Source: Streptomyces sp. SID12501
GTDB taxonomy: Bacteria > Actinomycetota > Actinomycetes > Streptomycetales > Streptomycetaceae
DNA: 64,000 nt
Assembly: GCF_010550245.1 (NCBI RefSeq)
Contig: NZ_JAAGLU010000011.1
Span: 62,001-126,000 of the forward strand
Direction: 5' to 3'
Shown: positions 16,113-24,558 of the stretch, piece by piece
Layout of the letters: each line of letters starts with the position of its first letter
Position numbering within the stretch: the first letter of the stretch is position 1
Position numbers and translations under genes: made by a program
Notes under the pieces: model-generated
What the model was told of the DNA's origin: nothing
What the model saw: the letters and a program-made list of their open reading frames with translations, nothing else
The model's database searches: none

Positions 16113-16551
16113 ACCGGTCGCTCCACGGCGTGGGCCGCAGGGTGCCGGCGTCGAGCCGCACCAGCACCCGCGTGCCCCGGGCGTACGTCAGCTCGCCGTC
16201 GGCCGAGCAGAGCCGGAAGCCGTAGGTGAGGCCGGTGGTGCCGAGGCGCTCCACCCAGAGGTGCACGGCGTGGACGCCCGGCCGGTCGACCGGTGCCTCG
16301 TAGCCGATGAGCAGTTCCCTGACCACGTTGCAGAAGTCGCCGGCCGCCGCCCAGTCGCCGTCGAAGGTGAAGCCGTACCCGTGCAACAGCTCGTTCCAGG
16401 CCCGCTCCACCAGCAGCGGGTAGCGGGCGTTGTGGAGCATTCCGAGGGAGTCGAGGTCGTCGAAGTGGACGGTGACGGGCATCAGCCGCCCGTACGAGCC
16501 GTCCGGATCGGCGGAGGACATGGGCGCTGCGACTTCGGCTTCGGCGGTCAC
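16072..16551 (-). CDS. Acyl-CoA thioesterase-like hot-dog protein
   Basis: A 159-residue protein of the 4-hydroxybenzoyl-CoA thioesterase/YbgC type. The signature VTVHFDDLDSLGMLHNARYP contains the catalytic-type Asp followed by LGMLHNARY; VERAWNELLHGYGF and ARGTRVLVRLDAGTLRPTPW complete the fold. It would hydrolyse an acyl-CoA or acyl-carrier thioester; substrate unknown. GTG 16551 has AGGAG eight bases upstream; ATG 16521 is an alternative. Convergent with and overlapping the MFS gene by 41 bases. Confidence 0.82.
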   Translation of the reverse strand: MTAEAEVAAPMSSADPDGSYGRLMPVTVHFDDLDSLGMLHNARYPLLVERAWNELLHGYGFTFDGDWAAAGDFCNVVRELLIGYEAPVDRPGVHAVHLWVERLGTTGLTYGFRLCSADGELTYARGTRVLVRLDAGTLRPTPWSDRFRACARELLRSAD

Positions 16552-16677
16552 GGGCGGGGCTCCTGGGCGTACGGGACGAGTGGCGGATGCGGTTGTCCGC
16601 GCCTCACCATCCTAAGCGGACGCTCAGATTGCTCCCGGTGATCCTCCGCACATCCTCCCTGGCCCTTTTCCCGCAGG

Positions 16678-17898
16678 TCAGCGCGCCAGGTCGTAGGCGT
16701 ACGACGCGGTGAACGTGCCGGGGGTGCCCTTGCAGCCGTCCGACTCCCCCGGCAGCTTGACCCACAGATAGGCGTCGATCCGCGCCTCGCCCGTGTTCGT
16801 GGTCGGCGCCCGGCCGAGTTTCCGGCCGTCCGGGTCGCACCACTCGCCGTCGGCCGGGGCGCCGTTGCCGTTGCGGCTGGTGTCGATCACGGCGCCGAGG
16901 CCTGCGGGGCCGCCGAGGGCGTCGAGTACCTGTCGGTCGTACCCGATCTCGTCGTCCGTGCGGTGGAAGTTGGAGACGTTGCTGAAGACACCGTCGGAGG
17001 AGGCGGCCGAGGCGGCGCCCGCCTGACGGAGGAGGGCCGCCTGTTTCGCGGGGGTGTTCCAGCCGGAGTGGCCCGCGTCGTAGTAGACGCGGGCGTTGGG
17101 GTCGGCGGCCTTGAGGGCGCGGCCCGCGCGGGCCAGCGAGGCGAAGCGGTCGGCGCGCTGCCCCGTGGAGAGACAGTCGGACTGGGCGATCGAGTCGGGC
17201 TCCAGGATCACGATGACCTCGTCGGAGCCCAGGCCCGCCGCGAACGCGTCGATCCAGCCGTCGTACGCGTCGAGGTCGGGCGCGCCGCCCTCGGAGGCCC
17301 CGCCGCAGTCGCGGTCCGGCACGGCGTAGGGCACGAGGACCGGGACCCGGCCGGCGCCCGCCGCGCCCGAGGTGACCGCGCGGACCCGGGAGGCGATCGT
17401 CGAGGGCGTGAAGTCGGCGAACCAGACCGCCGCCGGACGGTCGGCGATCTCCGCCTCGATGACGGGGCGGCGCGGATCGTCGCGGTGGGTGCCGACCCAG
17501 TCGAGGACCTGGGAATCCGGGTAGCGGTAGAGACGGGCGGACACCGCGGCGGGCGCCTGCTTCGCCTCCGGTCCGGGTTCCGTCGCGGCGGGCGAGGGGG
17601 TACGGCTCGGCTTCTTCGCCTTCGTCGTACGGGCGGACGGGGAGGGCGACTTCGAGACGCTCGGCGTGGACGAGGCCGACGTCACGGCCGGCAGCGGGGC
17701 GAGCAGGGGTGAGCTGGTCACCTCGGGCCTGGCCTCGTCGGCACCGCCACCGCGGCCGTCGTCGAGTGCGGAGAGCAGCCCGGTCGCCGTGCCCACGGCG
17801 ACCACGACCGAGGCGGCGGCGACCATGACGGAACGCCGGGCGGCGCGCCTGCGTTCGACCCGGCGCGCGGCCAGGCGGTGGGCGCGCAAGCCTGACAC
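16678..17898 (-). CDS. GH6 family glycoside hydrolase (cellulase/endoglucanase-like), membrane-anchored or secreted
   Basis: A 406-residue protein: a basic N terminus (RAARRSVMVAAASVVVAVGT) with one hydrophobic helix near residues 22-45, a Ser/Thr/Pro/Lys-rich linker (SVSKSPSPSARTTKAKKPSR) to about residue 115, then a GH6 domain. GH6 marks: VLVPYAVPDRDCGGAS (catalytic-acid loop), VIVILEPDSIAQSDC, SNVSNFHRTDDE, VIDTSRNGNGAPADGEWCDP and YLWVKLPGESDG. These enzymes cut beta-1,4-glucan with inversion. There is no cellulose-binding module. The absent clear signal-peptidase site leaves secretion or anchoring open. GTG 17898 has GAGGAG upstream. Confidence 0.9.
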   Translation of the reverse strand: MSGLRAHRLAARRVERRRAARRSVMVAAASVVVAVGTATGLLSALDDGRGGGADEARPEVTSSPLLAPLPAVTSASSTPSVSKSPSPSARTTKAKKPSRTPSPAATEPGPEAKQAPAAVSARLYRYPDSQVLDWVGTHRDDPRRPVIEAEIADRPAAVWFADFTPSTIASRVRAVTSGAAGAGRVPVLVPYAVPDRDCGGASEGGAPDLDAYDGWIDAFAAGLGSDEVIVILEPDSIAQSDCLSTGQRADRFASLARAGRALKAADPNARVYYDAGHSGWNTPAKQAALLRQAGAASAASSDGVFSNVSNFHRTDDEIGYDRQVLDALGGPAGLGAVIDTSRNGNGAPADGEWCDPDGRKLGRAPTTNTGEARIDAYLWVKLPGESDGCKGTPGTFTASYAYDLAR

Positions 17899-18001
17899 GT
17901 ACGACTCCTCTTCCTCTGCCTCGGCGGGCGCGTTCCCCCGTTCTGGGGAAGTGTCCGGCCCGGCGGCACGTGCGCCAGCCTAGGACTGGGACCCTGCCCT
18001 C

Positions 18002-18676
18002 ATGGTGCAATTGGAACAGTTCACCACTTCTGTCGACCACGTCCTCTCCCGTATGCGCGCGCTGGAGGCACACCTGCCGCCGCGCGACGGGCTGGCGGTC
18101 TTCAACCGCGTCTACCTCGCCGTCACGGAGGCCTTCGACCGGCGTCTGGAGGCCGACGCCTTCCCCGACAGCGAGGCCGCGATCACCCTGGACGTACGGT
18201 TCGCCGAGCGGTATCTGCGGGTGGCCGAGGACGACCACGCGCCCGCCTGCTGGCGCCCGTTGCTCCAGTTCCGCCGCCACCCCGGCGTACGCCCGCTGCA
18301 GTTCGCGCTCGCGGGCATCAATGCGCACATCGGGCACGATCTGGCGCTCGCCGTCGTGGACGCCTGTCGTACGCTCGACTGCGAACCGGCCGATCTCGAG
18401 GATGAGTTCGAGCGCGTGGGTGATCTACTCGTTTCGCTGGAGGAGCGCGTCCGCGAAGAGCTGATGCCGGGTCCCGATCTGCTCCAGATCGCCGATCCGC
18501 TCACCCATCTGCTCGGCGCGTGGAGCATGGAGCGGGCCCGGGCCGCCACCTGGTCCGCGGCCCGCACCCTGTGGGCGCTGCGCCGGCTGCCCGATGTCGC
18601 CGATGAGTTCACCGACCGTCTCGACGCAGCGGTCGGCTTCGCGAGCCGCATGCTCCTCACGCCACTGCCGGACTGA
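18002..18676 (+). CDS. DUF5995 family protein
   Basis: A 224-residue, mostly helical cytosolic protein of unknown function. The family marks are the N-terminal helix VDHVLSRMRALEAHLPPRDG, LAVFNRVYLAVTEAFDRRLE, the central WRPLLQFRRHPGVRPLQFAL and the conserved AGINAHIGHDLALAVVDACR with its His/Asp pair, which could bind a metal. ATG 18002 has no clear ribosome-binding site, so leaderless initiation is possible; it diverges from the GH6 gene with a 103-base gap. Confidence 0.72.
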   Translation: MVQLEQFTTSVDHVLSRMRALEAHLPPRDGLAVFNRVYLAVTEAFDRRLEADAFPDSEAAITLDVRFAERYLRVAEDDHAPACWRPLLQFRRHPGVRPLQFALAGINAHIGHDLALAVVDACRTLDCEPADLEDEFERVGDLLVSLEERVREELMPGPDLLQIADPLTHLLGAWSMERARAATWSAARTLWALRRLPDVADEFTDRLDAAVGFASRMLLTPLPD

Positions 18677-18715
18677 TCCGGCCACTCCTGCACAGGGCCT
18701 CCGCCATAGCTAGGT

Positions 18716-18730
18716 GAACGTTGTACGTTC
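18716..18730. promoter_or_regulatory. Inverted repeat upstream of the LLM oxidoreductase gene
   Basis: GAACGT (18716-18721) and ACGTTC (18725-18730) form a perfect dyad around TGT, 66 bases before the ATG at 18796. Size and wording resemble TetR-family operators. No regulator gene adjoins it. Confidence 0.5.
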
Positions 18731-18742
18731 GATGGCGAACGC

Positions 18743-18782
18743 ATCTCTTGTGATCTCTAGCGATCTCTTGCGATCTCTTGCG
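18743..18782 (+). repeat. Four tandem 10-bp repeats directly before an RBS
   Basis: ATCTCTTGTG, ATCTCTAGCG, ATCTCTTGCG and ATCTCTTGCG follow one another and run into AAGGAG, the ribosome-binding site of the gene at 18796. The unit is less GC-rich than its surroundings. Copy number could vary between strains. Confidence 0.85.
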
Positions 18783-18795
18783 AAGGAGCACGAGC

Positions 18796-19725
18796 ATGGC
18801 CGTCCGCCTGGGTCTGGGTCTTCCGCAGTCACACCAGTACGAGATCGGACGGGACGTGCCGGACGTGGCACGCGCGGCCGAGCAGATGGGCTACGAGAGC
18901 CTGTGGGTGTTCGAACGCGCCCTGTACCCGGAACCCGCGACCCAGGGGCTGTACGGCATGGAGGGCGTCCCCTGGCCCGACGCGTACCGCGGTCTCGCCG
19001 AACCCCTGGTGACGCTGACGCTGGCCGCCGCGGCCACCGAGCGCGCCCGCCTCGGCACCAGTGTGCTGGTCGCCCCGCTGCACGGCCCGTTCCAACTGGC
19101 CCGCACACTCGGCACGTTGGACGCGGCGAGCGGCGGCCGGGTGGTGGCGGGCCTGGGCACCGGCTGGTCCCTCGACGAGTACGCCGCCGCCGGGGTTGCC
19201 CCGTTCGCCGAGCGCGGCAAGGTCCTGGACGAGATCCTCGACGTGTGCCGCGCGGTCTGGGGCCCGGACCCGGTCCAGTACGGGGGCAACCTGACGAACA
19301 TCGCGTCGGCCGTCGTCGGCCCCAAGCCCGCCCGGCCGATCCCGATATTCCTGCCCGCCTTCAGCAAGAAGTCCCTGACCCGCCTCGTCGAACGCGGCGA
19401 CGGCTGGAACCCGATCGCCATGGGCGCCGAGCAACTCGCCGCCCAGTGGCGGCAGGTGCAGGACTTCGCCGCCGAGAAGGGCCGCACGAGGCCGATCGAG
19501 ACGGCGGTGCGGGTGAACCCCTCCTACACGGCGAAGGCATACGACGGCACCGACCGCCGGCCCTTCCAGGGCAACGTCGACCAGATCGTGACGGACCTCG
19601 CCGCCCACACCGAGATCGGCCTCGACGAGTTCTTCCTCGACTTCGGCGACACCCCGAGGGACGCCGGCGAACTCAAGGACCTTGCCGCCGAGTTGTACGA
19701 GGCGGCGCGAGCGGCCGGGATCTGA
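18796..19725 (+). CDS. LLM-class F420-dependent oxidoreductase
   Basis: A 309-residue luciferase-like TIM barrel. Typical segments are AVRLGLGLPQSHQYEIGRDV at the start, WVFERALYPEPATQGLYGM, TSVLVAPLHGPFQLARTLGT, GRVVAGLGTGWSLDEYAAAG (the cofactor-binding region) and PIPIFLPAFSKKSLTRLVER. The family uses F420 or FMN for hydride transfer to varied substrates; which is not visible. ATG 18796 follows GAAGGAG. Upstream lie a palindrome and four 10-base tandem repeats, so its expression is probably regulated. Convergent with the davB-like gene, 34 bases apart. Confidence 0.85.
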   Translation: MAVRLGLGLPQSHQYEIGRDVPDVARAAEQMGYESLWVFERALYPEPATQGLYGMEGVPWPDAYRGLAEPLVTLTLAAAATERARLGTSVLVAPLHGPFQLARTLGTLDAASGGRVVAGLGTGWSLDEYAAAGVAPFAERGKVLDEILDVCRAVWGPDPVQYGGNLTNIASAVVGPKPARPIPIFLPAFSKKSLTRLVERGDGWNPIAMGAEQLAAQWRQVQDFAAEKGRTRPIETAVRVNPSYTAKAYDGTDRRPFQGNVDQIVTDLAAHTEIGLDEFFLDFGDTPRDAGELKDLAAELYEAARAAGI

Positions 19726-19759
19726 CCGACCCCGGCAGCCCTGGTCCTGGACCTGGTAC

Positions 19760-21457
19760 CTAGTCCTCGGGGAGTTCGACGGGCGCGATCTCGTCGTACA
19801 CGTCACCGGGACCCGGGTTGGTCGGATCGGTGGTCCCGCCGAACTGGTGCATGACGCCCCAGACCGCGTTCAGCGCGGTCTGGACGGCACCCTCTGCCCA
19901 GCCCGCCGTCCAGGAGATGTCGTCGCCGGCGAGGAAGAGCCCCCGCTTGTCGGCGGGCAGCCGGTCCTGCATGAAGTGCGTGAACAGGCGCCGCTGGTAA
20001 CGGTAGTGGCCGGGCAGGTTGGCCTTGAACGCGCCCATGAAGTAAGGCTCGTTCTCCCAGGACACGGTGACCGGGTTGCCGATGACGTGCTTCCGGATGT
20101 CGACCTTCGGATAGATCTCCCCGAGCGACTTCAGCATGACCTCCATCCGCTCGTTCGCGGACAGCGGCAGCCACTTGAGGCTGTCGTCGCACCAGGTGTA
20201 CGAGAGGCAGATGACGGCGGGCTTGTCCGGGCCGTCGTCGAGGAGGTAAGTCCCGCGTGTCATACGGTCGGTGAGGGTCATCGACATCACGTCACGCCCG
20301 GTGTTCTCGTCCTTGTCGAGCCAGAACGGCCGGTCGACGGGCACGAAGAGCTTGCTGGACTCCATGTAGTGGGTCCGCTCGATGGCCGTCCAGTGGTCGA
20401 TCGGGAAGAGCGAGTCGTCGCAGGCGATCTTCGACAGAAGCATCCAGGACTGGGCGGTGAAGACAGCCGCCGGGTACGTACGGATGTCGCCGCCCGCGTC
20501 GGTGACGGTGATCCGGTTGCCGGCCGTGCGGTGCAGGCGGGTCACGGCCGGGCGCGGTACGCCGTTCACGTGCAGGGACGCGAGGGAGGTCCCGTACGGC
20601 CAGTGGACGATCTTTCCCGGCTCACGTTCCCAGAGCCGCAGCGGCAGTTGCTGGCTGCCGCCCACGATGCCCCGGTGATGGTCGTCGGCCTCGGTGTAGA
20701 CGACCCGCAGGATCTCCAGGATCGAGTTGGGGAAGTCGGTGTCCCAGCCGCCTGTCCCGAAGCCGACCTGGCCGAAGATCTCGCGGTGCCGGAACGACTT
20801 GAAGGCCTCGGAGTCACAGAGGAAGCCGTAGAAGGTCTGGTTGTCGAGCTTCTCGACGAGCCGTGCCCAGATCTCGCGGATGCGCGGGATGTCGCGCTCA
20901 CGCAAGGCCCGGTTCATGTCGGAGAAGTCGGCGCCCTCTTCGAGGCACGTGTTCCAGGCCTCGGCGACATCACGGTAGACCTGCGGCAGGTCGCCGACCG
21001 TCTCGGCGTAGTGCGACTCGCCCTTGAGGTCGACGACCGTCGAAGGGGTGCACTGGGCAAGGGGGTTGGGGAACGGCCGGGTCTCCAGGTCGACCAGGTC
21101 GATGTAGTGCTGGAGGGCGGTGGAGGAGGGCGGGAAGCGCATCGCGCCCATCTCGGCGGTGAGCGAGGGGTCGCAGCCGTCGAACCCGACGGTCCGCAGC
21201 CGCCCGCCGATCCGATCGGCCTCGTACACCACGGGCTTGAGGCCCATCTTCATCAGCTCGTACGCGGCGACGATCCCCGACAGCCCGCCGCCGATGACGG
21301 CGACCTCGGTGCCGTGCTCGGTCGCGGGAACCTGCCCGAGGCCGGCCGGGTGGGCGAGGAAGTCGTCGTAGGCGTAGGGGAAGTCCGGCCCGAACATGGT
21401 GATCGGCGGCTGCTGCGCGTCGGCGTGCTGGACGGCGGTGGGCACCGTGGACGTCAT
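19760..21457 (-). CDS. davB: L-lysine 2-monooxygenase-like flavoprotein (DavB type)
   Basis: A 565-residue FAD amine oxidoreductase. The dinucleotide-binding motif is EVAVIGGGLSGIVAAYELMK near residues 50-70. The N terminus (PITMFGPDFPYAYDDFLAHP), FGQVGFGTGGWDTDFPNS and C-terminal NPGPGDVYDEIAPVEL are wording I associate with Pseudomonas DavB rather than monoamine oxidases. DavB decarboxylates and oxidises L-lysine to 5-aminovaleramide with O2. The next gene upstream is a DavA-like amidase of the right length, which strengthens the call. Substrate could instead be another basic or aromatic amino acid, as in tryptophan monooxygenases. Confidence 0.8.
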   Translation of the reverse strand: MTSTVPTAVQHADAQQPPITMFGPDFPYAYDDFLAHPAGLGQVPATEHGTEVAVIGGGLSGIVAAYELMKMGLKPVVYEADRIGGRLRTVGFDGCDPSLTAEMGAMRFPPSSTALQHYIDLVDLETRPFPNPLAQCTPSTVVDLKGESHYAETVGDLPQVYRDVAEAWNTCLEEGADFSDMNRALRERDIPRIREIWARLVEKLDNQTFYGFLCDSEAFKSFRHREIFGQVGFGTGGWDTDFPNSILEILRVVYTEADDHHRGIVGGSQQLPLRLWEREPGKIVHWPYGTSLASLHVNGVPRPAVTRLHRTAGNRITVTDAGGDIRTYPAAVFTAQSWMLLSKIACDDSLFPIDHWTAIERTHYMESSKLFVPVDRPFWLDKDENTGRDVMSMTLTDRMTRGTYLLDDGPDKPAVICLSYTWCDDSLKWLPLSANERMEVMLKSLGEIYPKVDIRKHVIGNPVTVSWENEPYFMGAFKANLPGHYRYQRRLFTHFMQDRLPADKRGLFLAGDDISWTAGWAEGAVQTALNAVWGVMHQFGGTTDPTNPGPGDVYDEIAPVELPED

Positions 21458-21510
21458 GGGGTACGGACTCCTTGCGGGCGGAACAGGTGAGGGGGAGGAG
21501 AGGAGAAGGC

Positions 21511-22299
21511 TCAGACGAGGGAGCCGTACAGGCCGGGGCGCCGGTCCTTGAGATACGGGTTCGCCTCACGGGAGGCGGCGAGGAGAACGGGGTCGACGTC
21601 GGCGAGGAGGAGTTCCTCACCGCGGCCGGCCCGGGTGCGGGCGACTCCGTCGGGTCCGGCGAGCGTGGAGAGCCCGACGAAGTCGAACTCCCCTTCCTGG
21701 CCGACCCGGTTGACGTAGGCGACGTACATCTGGTTCTCGAAGGCCCGCACCGGTACGACGGACTCGGCGACGAACTGGAACGGGTGCATCTGCGCCGTCG
21801 GGACCAGGAGAAGGTCGGTGCCGGCGAGCGCGTGCGCGCGGACGTTCTCCGGGAACTCGACGTCGTAACAGATCATCAGACCGACCCGGAGCCCGTCCAG
21901 TTCGGCCTGTACGACGGGCTGCTCGCCCGGTGTGAAGTGGTCGCGTTCGAAGCGGCCGAAGAGGTGGGTCTTGCGGTAGTTGGCGAGTCGGTCGCCGTCG
22001 GCGGAGATCAGTTGCGCGGAGTTGAAGACCTGGTCGTCGGCCCGCTCGGGGTAGCCGTAGGCGACGGCGAGGCCGTGCCGGGTGGCGATGTCGGCGACCG
22101 CGTCGGCGGAGTCGCCGTCGGCGGGCTCGGCGAGGTGGCCGATGCCGTCGCCGATCGCGTACCCGGTGAGGAACATCTCCGGGGCGGCCAGCAGCGCGGC
22201 GCCCGCTGCGGCGGCCCGGCCCGCGGCCTCGTCGAGCACCTTGAGGTTCTCGACGAGGGAGCCGGGGCGGCCGGAGCTCTGGAGCAGGGCGGTGCGCAT
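21511..22299 (-). CDS. davA: 5-aminovaleramide amidohydrolase-like nitrilase-superfamily enzyme (DavA type)
   Basis: A 262-residue carbon-nitrogen hydrolase with the full Glu-Lys-Cys triad: Glu in LLAAPEMFLTGYAIGDG, Lys in LANYRKTHLFGRFERDHF and Cys in VGLMICYDVEFPENVRAHAL. The EMFLTGY and NYRKTHLFG wording matches DavA, which converts 5-aminovaleramide to 5-aminovalerate plus ammonia. It precedes the davB-like gene by 53 bases on the same strand, so the pair encodes two consecutive steps of lysine breakdown. No davD/davT (transaminase, dehydrogenase) genes are in the window. ATG 22299 follows AAGGA. Confidence 0.82.
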   Translation of the reverse strand: MRTALLQSSGRPGSLVENLKVLDEAAGRAAAAGAALLAAPEMFLTGYAIGDGIGHLAEPADGDSADAVADIATRHGLAVAYGYPERADDQVFNSAQLISADGDRLANYRKTHLFGRFERDHFTPGEQPVVQAELDGLRVGLMICYDVEFPENVRAHALAGTDLLLVPTAQMHPFQFVAESVVPVRAFENQMYVAYVNRVGQEGEFDFVGLSTLAGPDGVARTRAGRGEELLLADVDPVLLAASREANPYLKDRRPGLYGSLV

Positions 22300-22461
22300 G
22301 CGCGGTCCTTGCAGGGGCTTAAGGGGTTGGGGATACAGGTAGACGGTACGGGGGGCGGGCTCGGCGGGACAAGGCGGAGCTGTTGCGCGCCGGTGAGCGA
22401 TTCGTTGCGTGAGGCGAGGGCTGGGCGGCGATTCGTTGTTCTCGCCCCGCGAGGAATCCCT

Positions 22462-23973
22462 CTACCGGAACCCGAACGTCGTCAGTACCGCCGCGTGGTC
22501 CGAGGGCCAGACGTTGTCGGCCATCTCGGGCCACACCCGCACCACCCCGCTCACGACCACGCGCGAGTCCAGCACCCGCAGCCCTTTCCCCCTGTACAGC
22601 ACGAAGTCGATCCGGTCCTGCGGCTCCGGCCGCCCACTCCCGTCCTCGTGCTCGACATGGATCGGGGACCAGGTGAGACCGGGGTCACGGACCGGGTCCG
22701 GGTGGGCCTCCCGGTACGAGTCTCGCAGCCCCGCCTCCTCCGCCGCCTTCGTCACCGGCCACTCCACCCCCGGCCAGTCCAGATGCGAGGGTGTGTTGAA
22801 GTCCCCGACGAGCACGACGGGCATGGAGCCGTGCTCGTCGGGGACGAAATCCGCGATCCGCAACAGGATCTCCCGCATCTGCTCCAGCCGCCCGCTCTCA
22901 TGCGCGATCAGCTCAGCCGGCGGCAACCCGTCGAAGTGGGCCTCGTAGGGCCCGTACGGCGCGCAGTCGAGGTGGGCGCTCCAGACGTCCACCTCCTGCC
23001 CTCCGCCCAGCCGGATCCGTACCCCGGTCGCCCCGTAGAAGCCGACGTCCAGGCCGCCGAGCCGGGCGGTGATCGGGTAGCGGCTGATGACGCCGAGGTT
23101 CGGGCCCGCCTGATGGTGGTGCCAGCCGAGCGCTTCGGCAAGTTCCCGCGCCGAGTTCCCGTAAGTCTCCTGGAGGCCGACCACGTCGGCGCCCGTCTCG
23201 GTGATCACCTTGAGCTGCTTGTCCCGGTGGCCGTCGACCTTCGTACCGCCGAGCCAGAGGTTCCAGCTCATCACCCGTAGTTCGGGACGGAATTCACGGG
23301 TGACCAAGGCAGCGAGACTCGCCACCGTCACCCCCGCCAAGCTCGTCAGTACCGTCCGTCCTGGCGCCTCCTCGATCGGCGCCAGTGACGGCACCGCGAG
23401 CACCGTGCACCCCGCAGCCTCGGCGGACGCGACGCCCGTCTCGGTGTCCTCGACGGCCACACAGGCGGCCGGGGCGACGCCCAGGGCGTGGCAGGCGGCG
23501 AGGTACGGGTCGGGGGCGGGCTTGGTCCGCTCGGTGTCGTCGGCGGTGACGGAGACGGCGAATCGGTTCGTGCCGCCCAGGGTCACGAGGACCAGGTCGG
23601 CGACGGCTCGTGAGGACGCGGTCACCAGGGCCGTGGGGACACCCTCGCGGGCCAGGGCGTCGAGCAGGGCGAGCGCGCCGGGGCGGGGCACCGCGCCGGC
23701 GCGGACGCGATCCGCGAACTCCCGGTGGAGCGTGTCTGCGAGGTCCGCGGCGGAGGTTCCCGTGGCTGCGCCCAGCCACGCGGCGGTGTGCTCGACCGGC
23801 CGCCCGAGCACGTCGGGCCGGTCGGCGTCGGTCAGCGCGCGTTCCGCGACCTGCTCAACGGCCTCCCACCACAGCCGTTCGGTGTCGACGAGCGTGCCGT
23901 CCATATCGAACAGAACGGCCGCCAACGGAGTGTCAGGAATTCGACCCGCAAGGCTTTCCACGGAAACCTTCAC
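22462..23973 (-). CDS. Fusion of a HAD phosphatase and an endonuclease/exonuclease/phosphatase domain
   Basis: A protein of about 503 residues with two enzymes in one chain. The first 225 residues are a subfamily-I HAD hydrolase: AAVLFDMDGTLVDTERLWW (nucleophile DxD), ALVTASSRAVADL, KPAPDPYLAACHALGV and CVAVEDTETGVASAEAAG. The rest is an EEP (DNase I/exonuclease III-like) domain: LRVMSWNLWLGGTK, DVVGLQETYGN, VVLVGDFNTPSHLDW, QDRIDFVLYRGKGLRV and WPSDHAAVLTTF, with the metal and catalytic Glu, Asp, Asn and His present. Both look active. Starts are possible at GTG 23973, GTG 23961 or TTG 23988. Confidence 0.85.
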   Translation of the reverse strand: MKVSVESLAGRIPDTPLAAVLFDMDGTLVDTERLWWEAVEQVAERALTDADRPDVLGRPVEHTAAWLGAATGTSAADLADTLHREFADRVRAGAVPRPGALALLDALAREGVPTALVTASSRAVADLVLVTLGGTNRFAVSVTADDTERTKPAPDPYLAACHALGVAPAACVAVEDTETGVASAEAAGCTVLAVPSLAPIEEAPGRTVLTSLAGVTVASLAALVTREFRPELRVMSWNLWLGGTKVDGHRDKQLKVITETGADVVGLQETYGNSARELAEALGWHHHQAGPNLGVISRYPITARLGGLDVGFYGATGVRIRLGGGQEVDVWSAHLDCAPYGPYEAHFDGLPPAELIAHESGRLEQMREILLRIADFVPDEHGSMPVVLVGDFNTPSHLDWPGVEWPVTKAAEEAGLRDSYREAHPDPVRDPGLTWSPIHVEHEDGSGRPEPQDRIDFVLYRGKGLRVLDSRVVVSGVVRVWPEMADNVWPSDHAAVLTTFGFR

Positions 23974-24084
23974 TTTCTTTTCCACCAAGTCGGGAAATTA
24001 TCGGCAAAGTCATCAAGAGATCGATTTCTATTCCTCACCGCCTGCTAGGTTGACGTGCGCCGACCACAACGAAACGGGGTTTCC

Positions 24085-24558
24085 ATGTTTTCTCGCCTTT
24101 CCCGCTTTTCCCGCTCCCACCTCGCCGCACTCTCCGCAGCGCTGCTCTCGGTCACGGCGCTCGGCGTCCTGGAGGCCCCGGCAGCCGGCGCGACCACGGT
24201 GAACTGGACGTTCGAGGGCTGTACGTTCTCCGTCGGGGTACCGGTCCACCACTACTACGGCCGCGACGACCAGACCATCACCGTGAACGGCTCATGGAAA
24301 TGCGAGTCCAGCCACACATTCCATATGACGTCGGAAATCAACTACGCACACCCCGCATTCGGCCGCGACTTGTACGAGAAGCGGGACTACGTCTTCCAGT
24401 CGAAGAAGTCGGCGAGTTGGAGCATCACCCACCAGTGCACATTCGACTACCCGAATTCAGGGGCGAGCCTGAAGACCTGGCAGACCGTCTGGCTCCGAGA
24501 AGCGGGCACGCACTGGGAGACGCCCAACGTCAATCTGTACTGCGGCATCTTCAAGTAG
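24085..24558 (+). CDS. Small secreted protein of unknown function with four cysteines
   Basis: A 157-residue protein with a Sec signal (FSRSHLAALSAALLSVTALG, cleavage near APAAGA-TT). The mature part is about 115 residues, rich in Trp, Tyr, His and Ser, with four cysteines (FEGCTFSVG, WKCESSHTF, HQCTFDYPN, NLYCGIFK) that could form two disulfides. I do not recognise the family. The start ATG 24085 follows GAAACGGGG. The upstream gap is AT-rich for this genome. Its end overlaps the convergent ABC ATPase gene by eight bases. Confidence 0.75.
   Translation: MFSRLSRFSRSHLAALSAALLSVTALGVLEAPAAGATTVNWTFEGCTFSVGVPVHHYYGRDDQTITVNGSWKCESSHTFHMTSEINYAHPAFGRDLYEKRDYVFQSKKSASWSITHQCTFDYPNSGASLKTWQTVWLREAGTHWETPNVNLYCGIFK

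Noticed and set aside
19760..22299. Indole-acetic acid pathway (tryptophan monooxygenase plus indoleacetamide hydrolase)
   Set aside because: Both proteins carry DavB/DavA-type wording and the amidase is of the nitrilase class rather than the amidase-signature class of IaaH; kept only as an alternative substrate.
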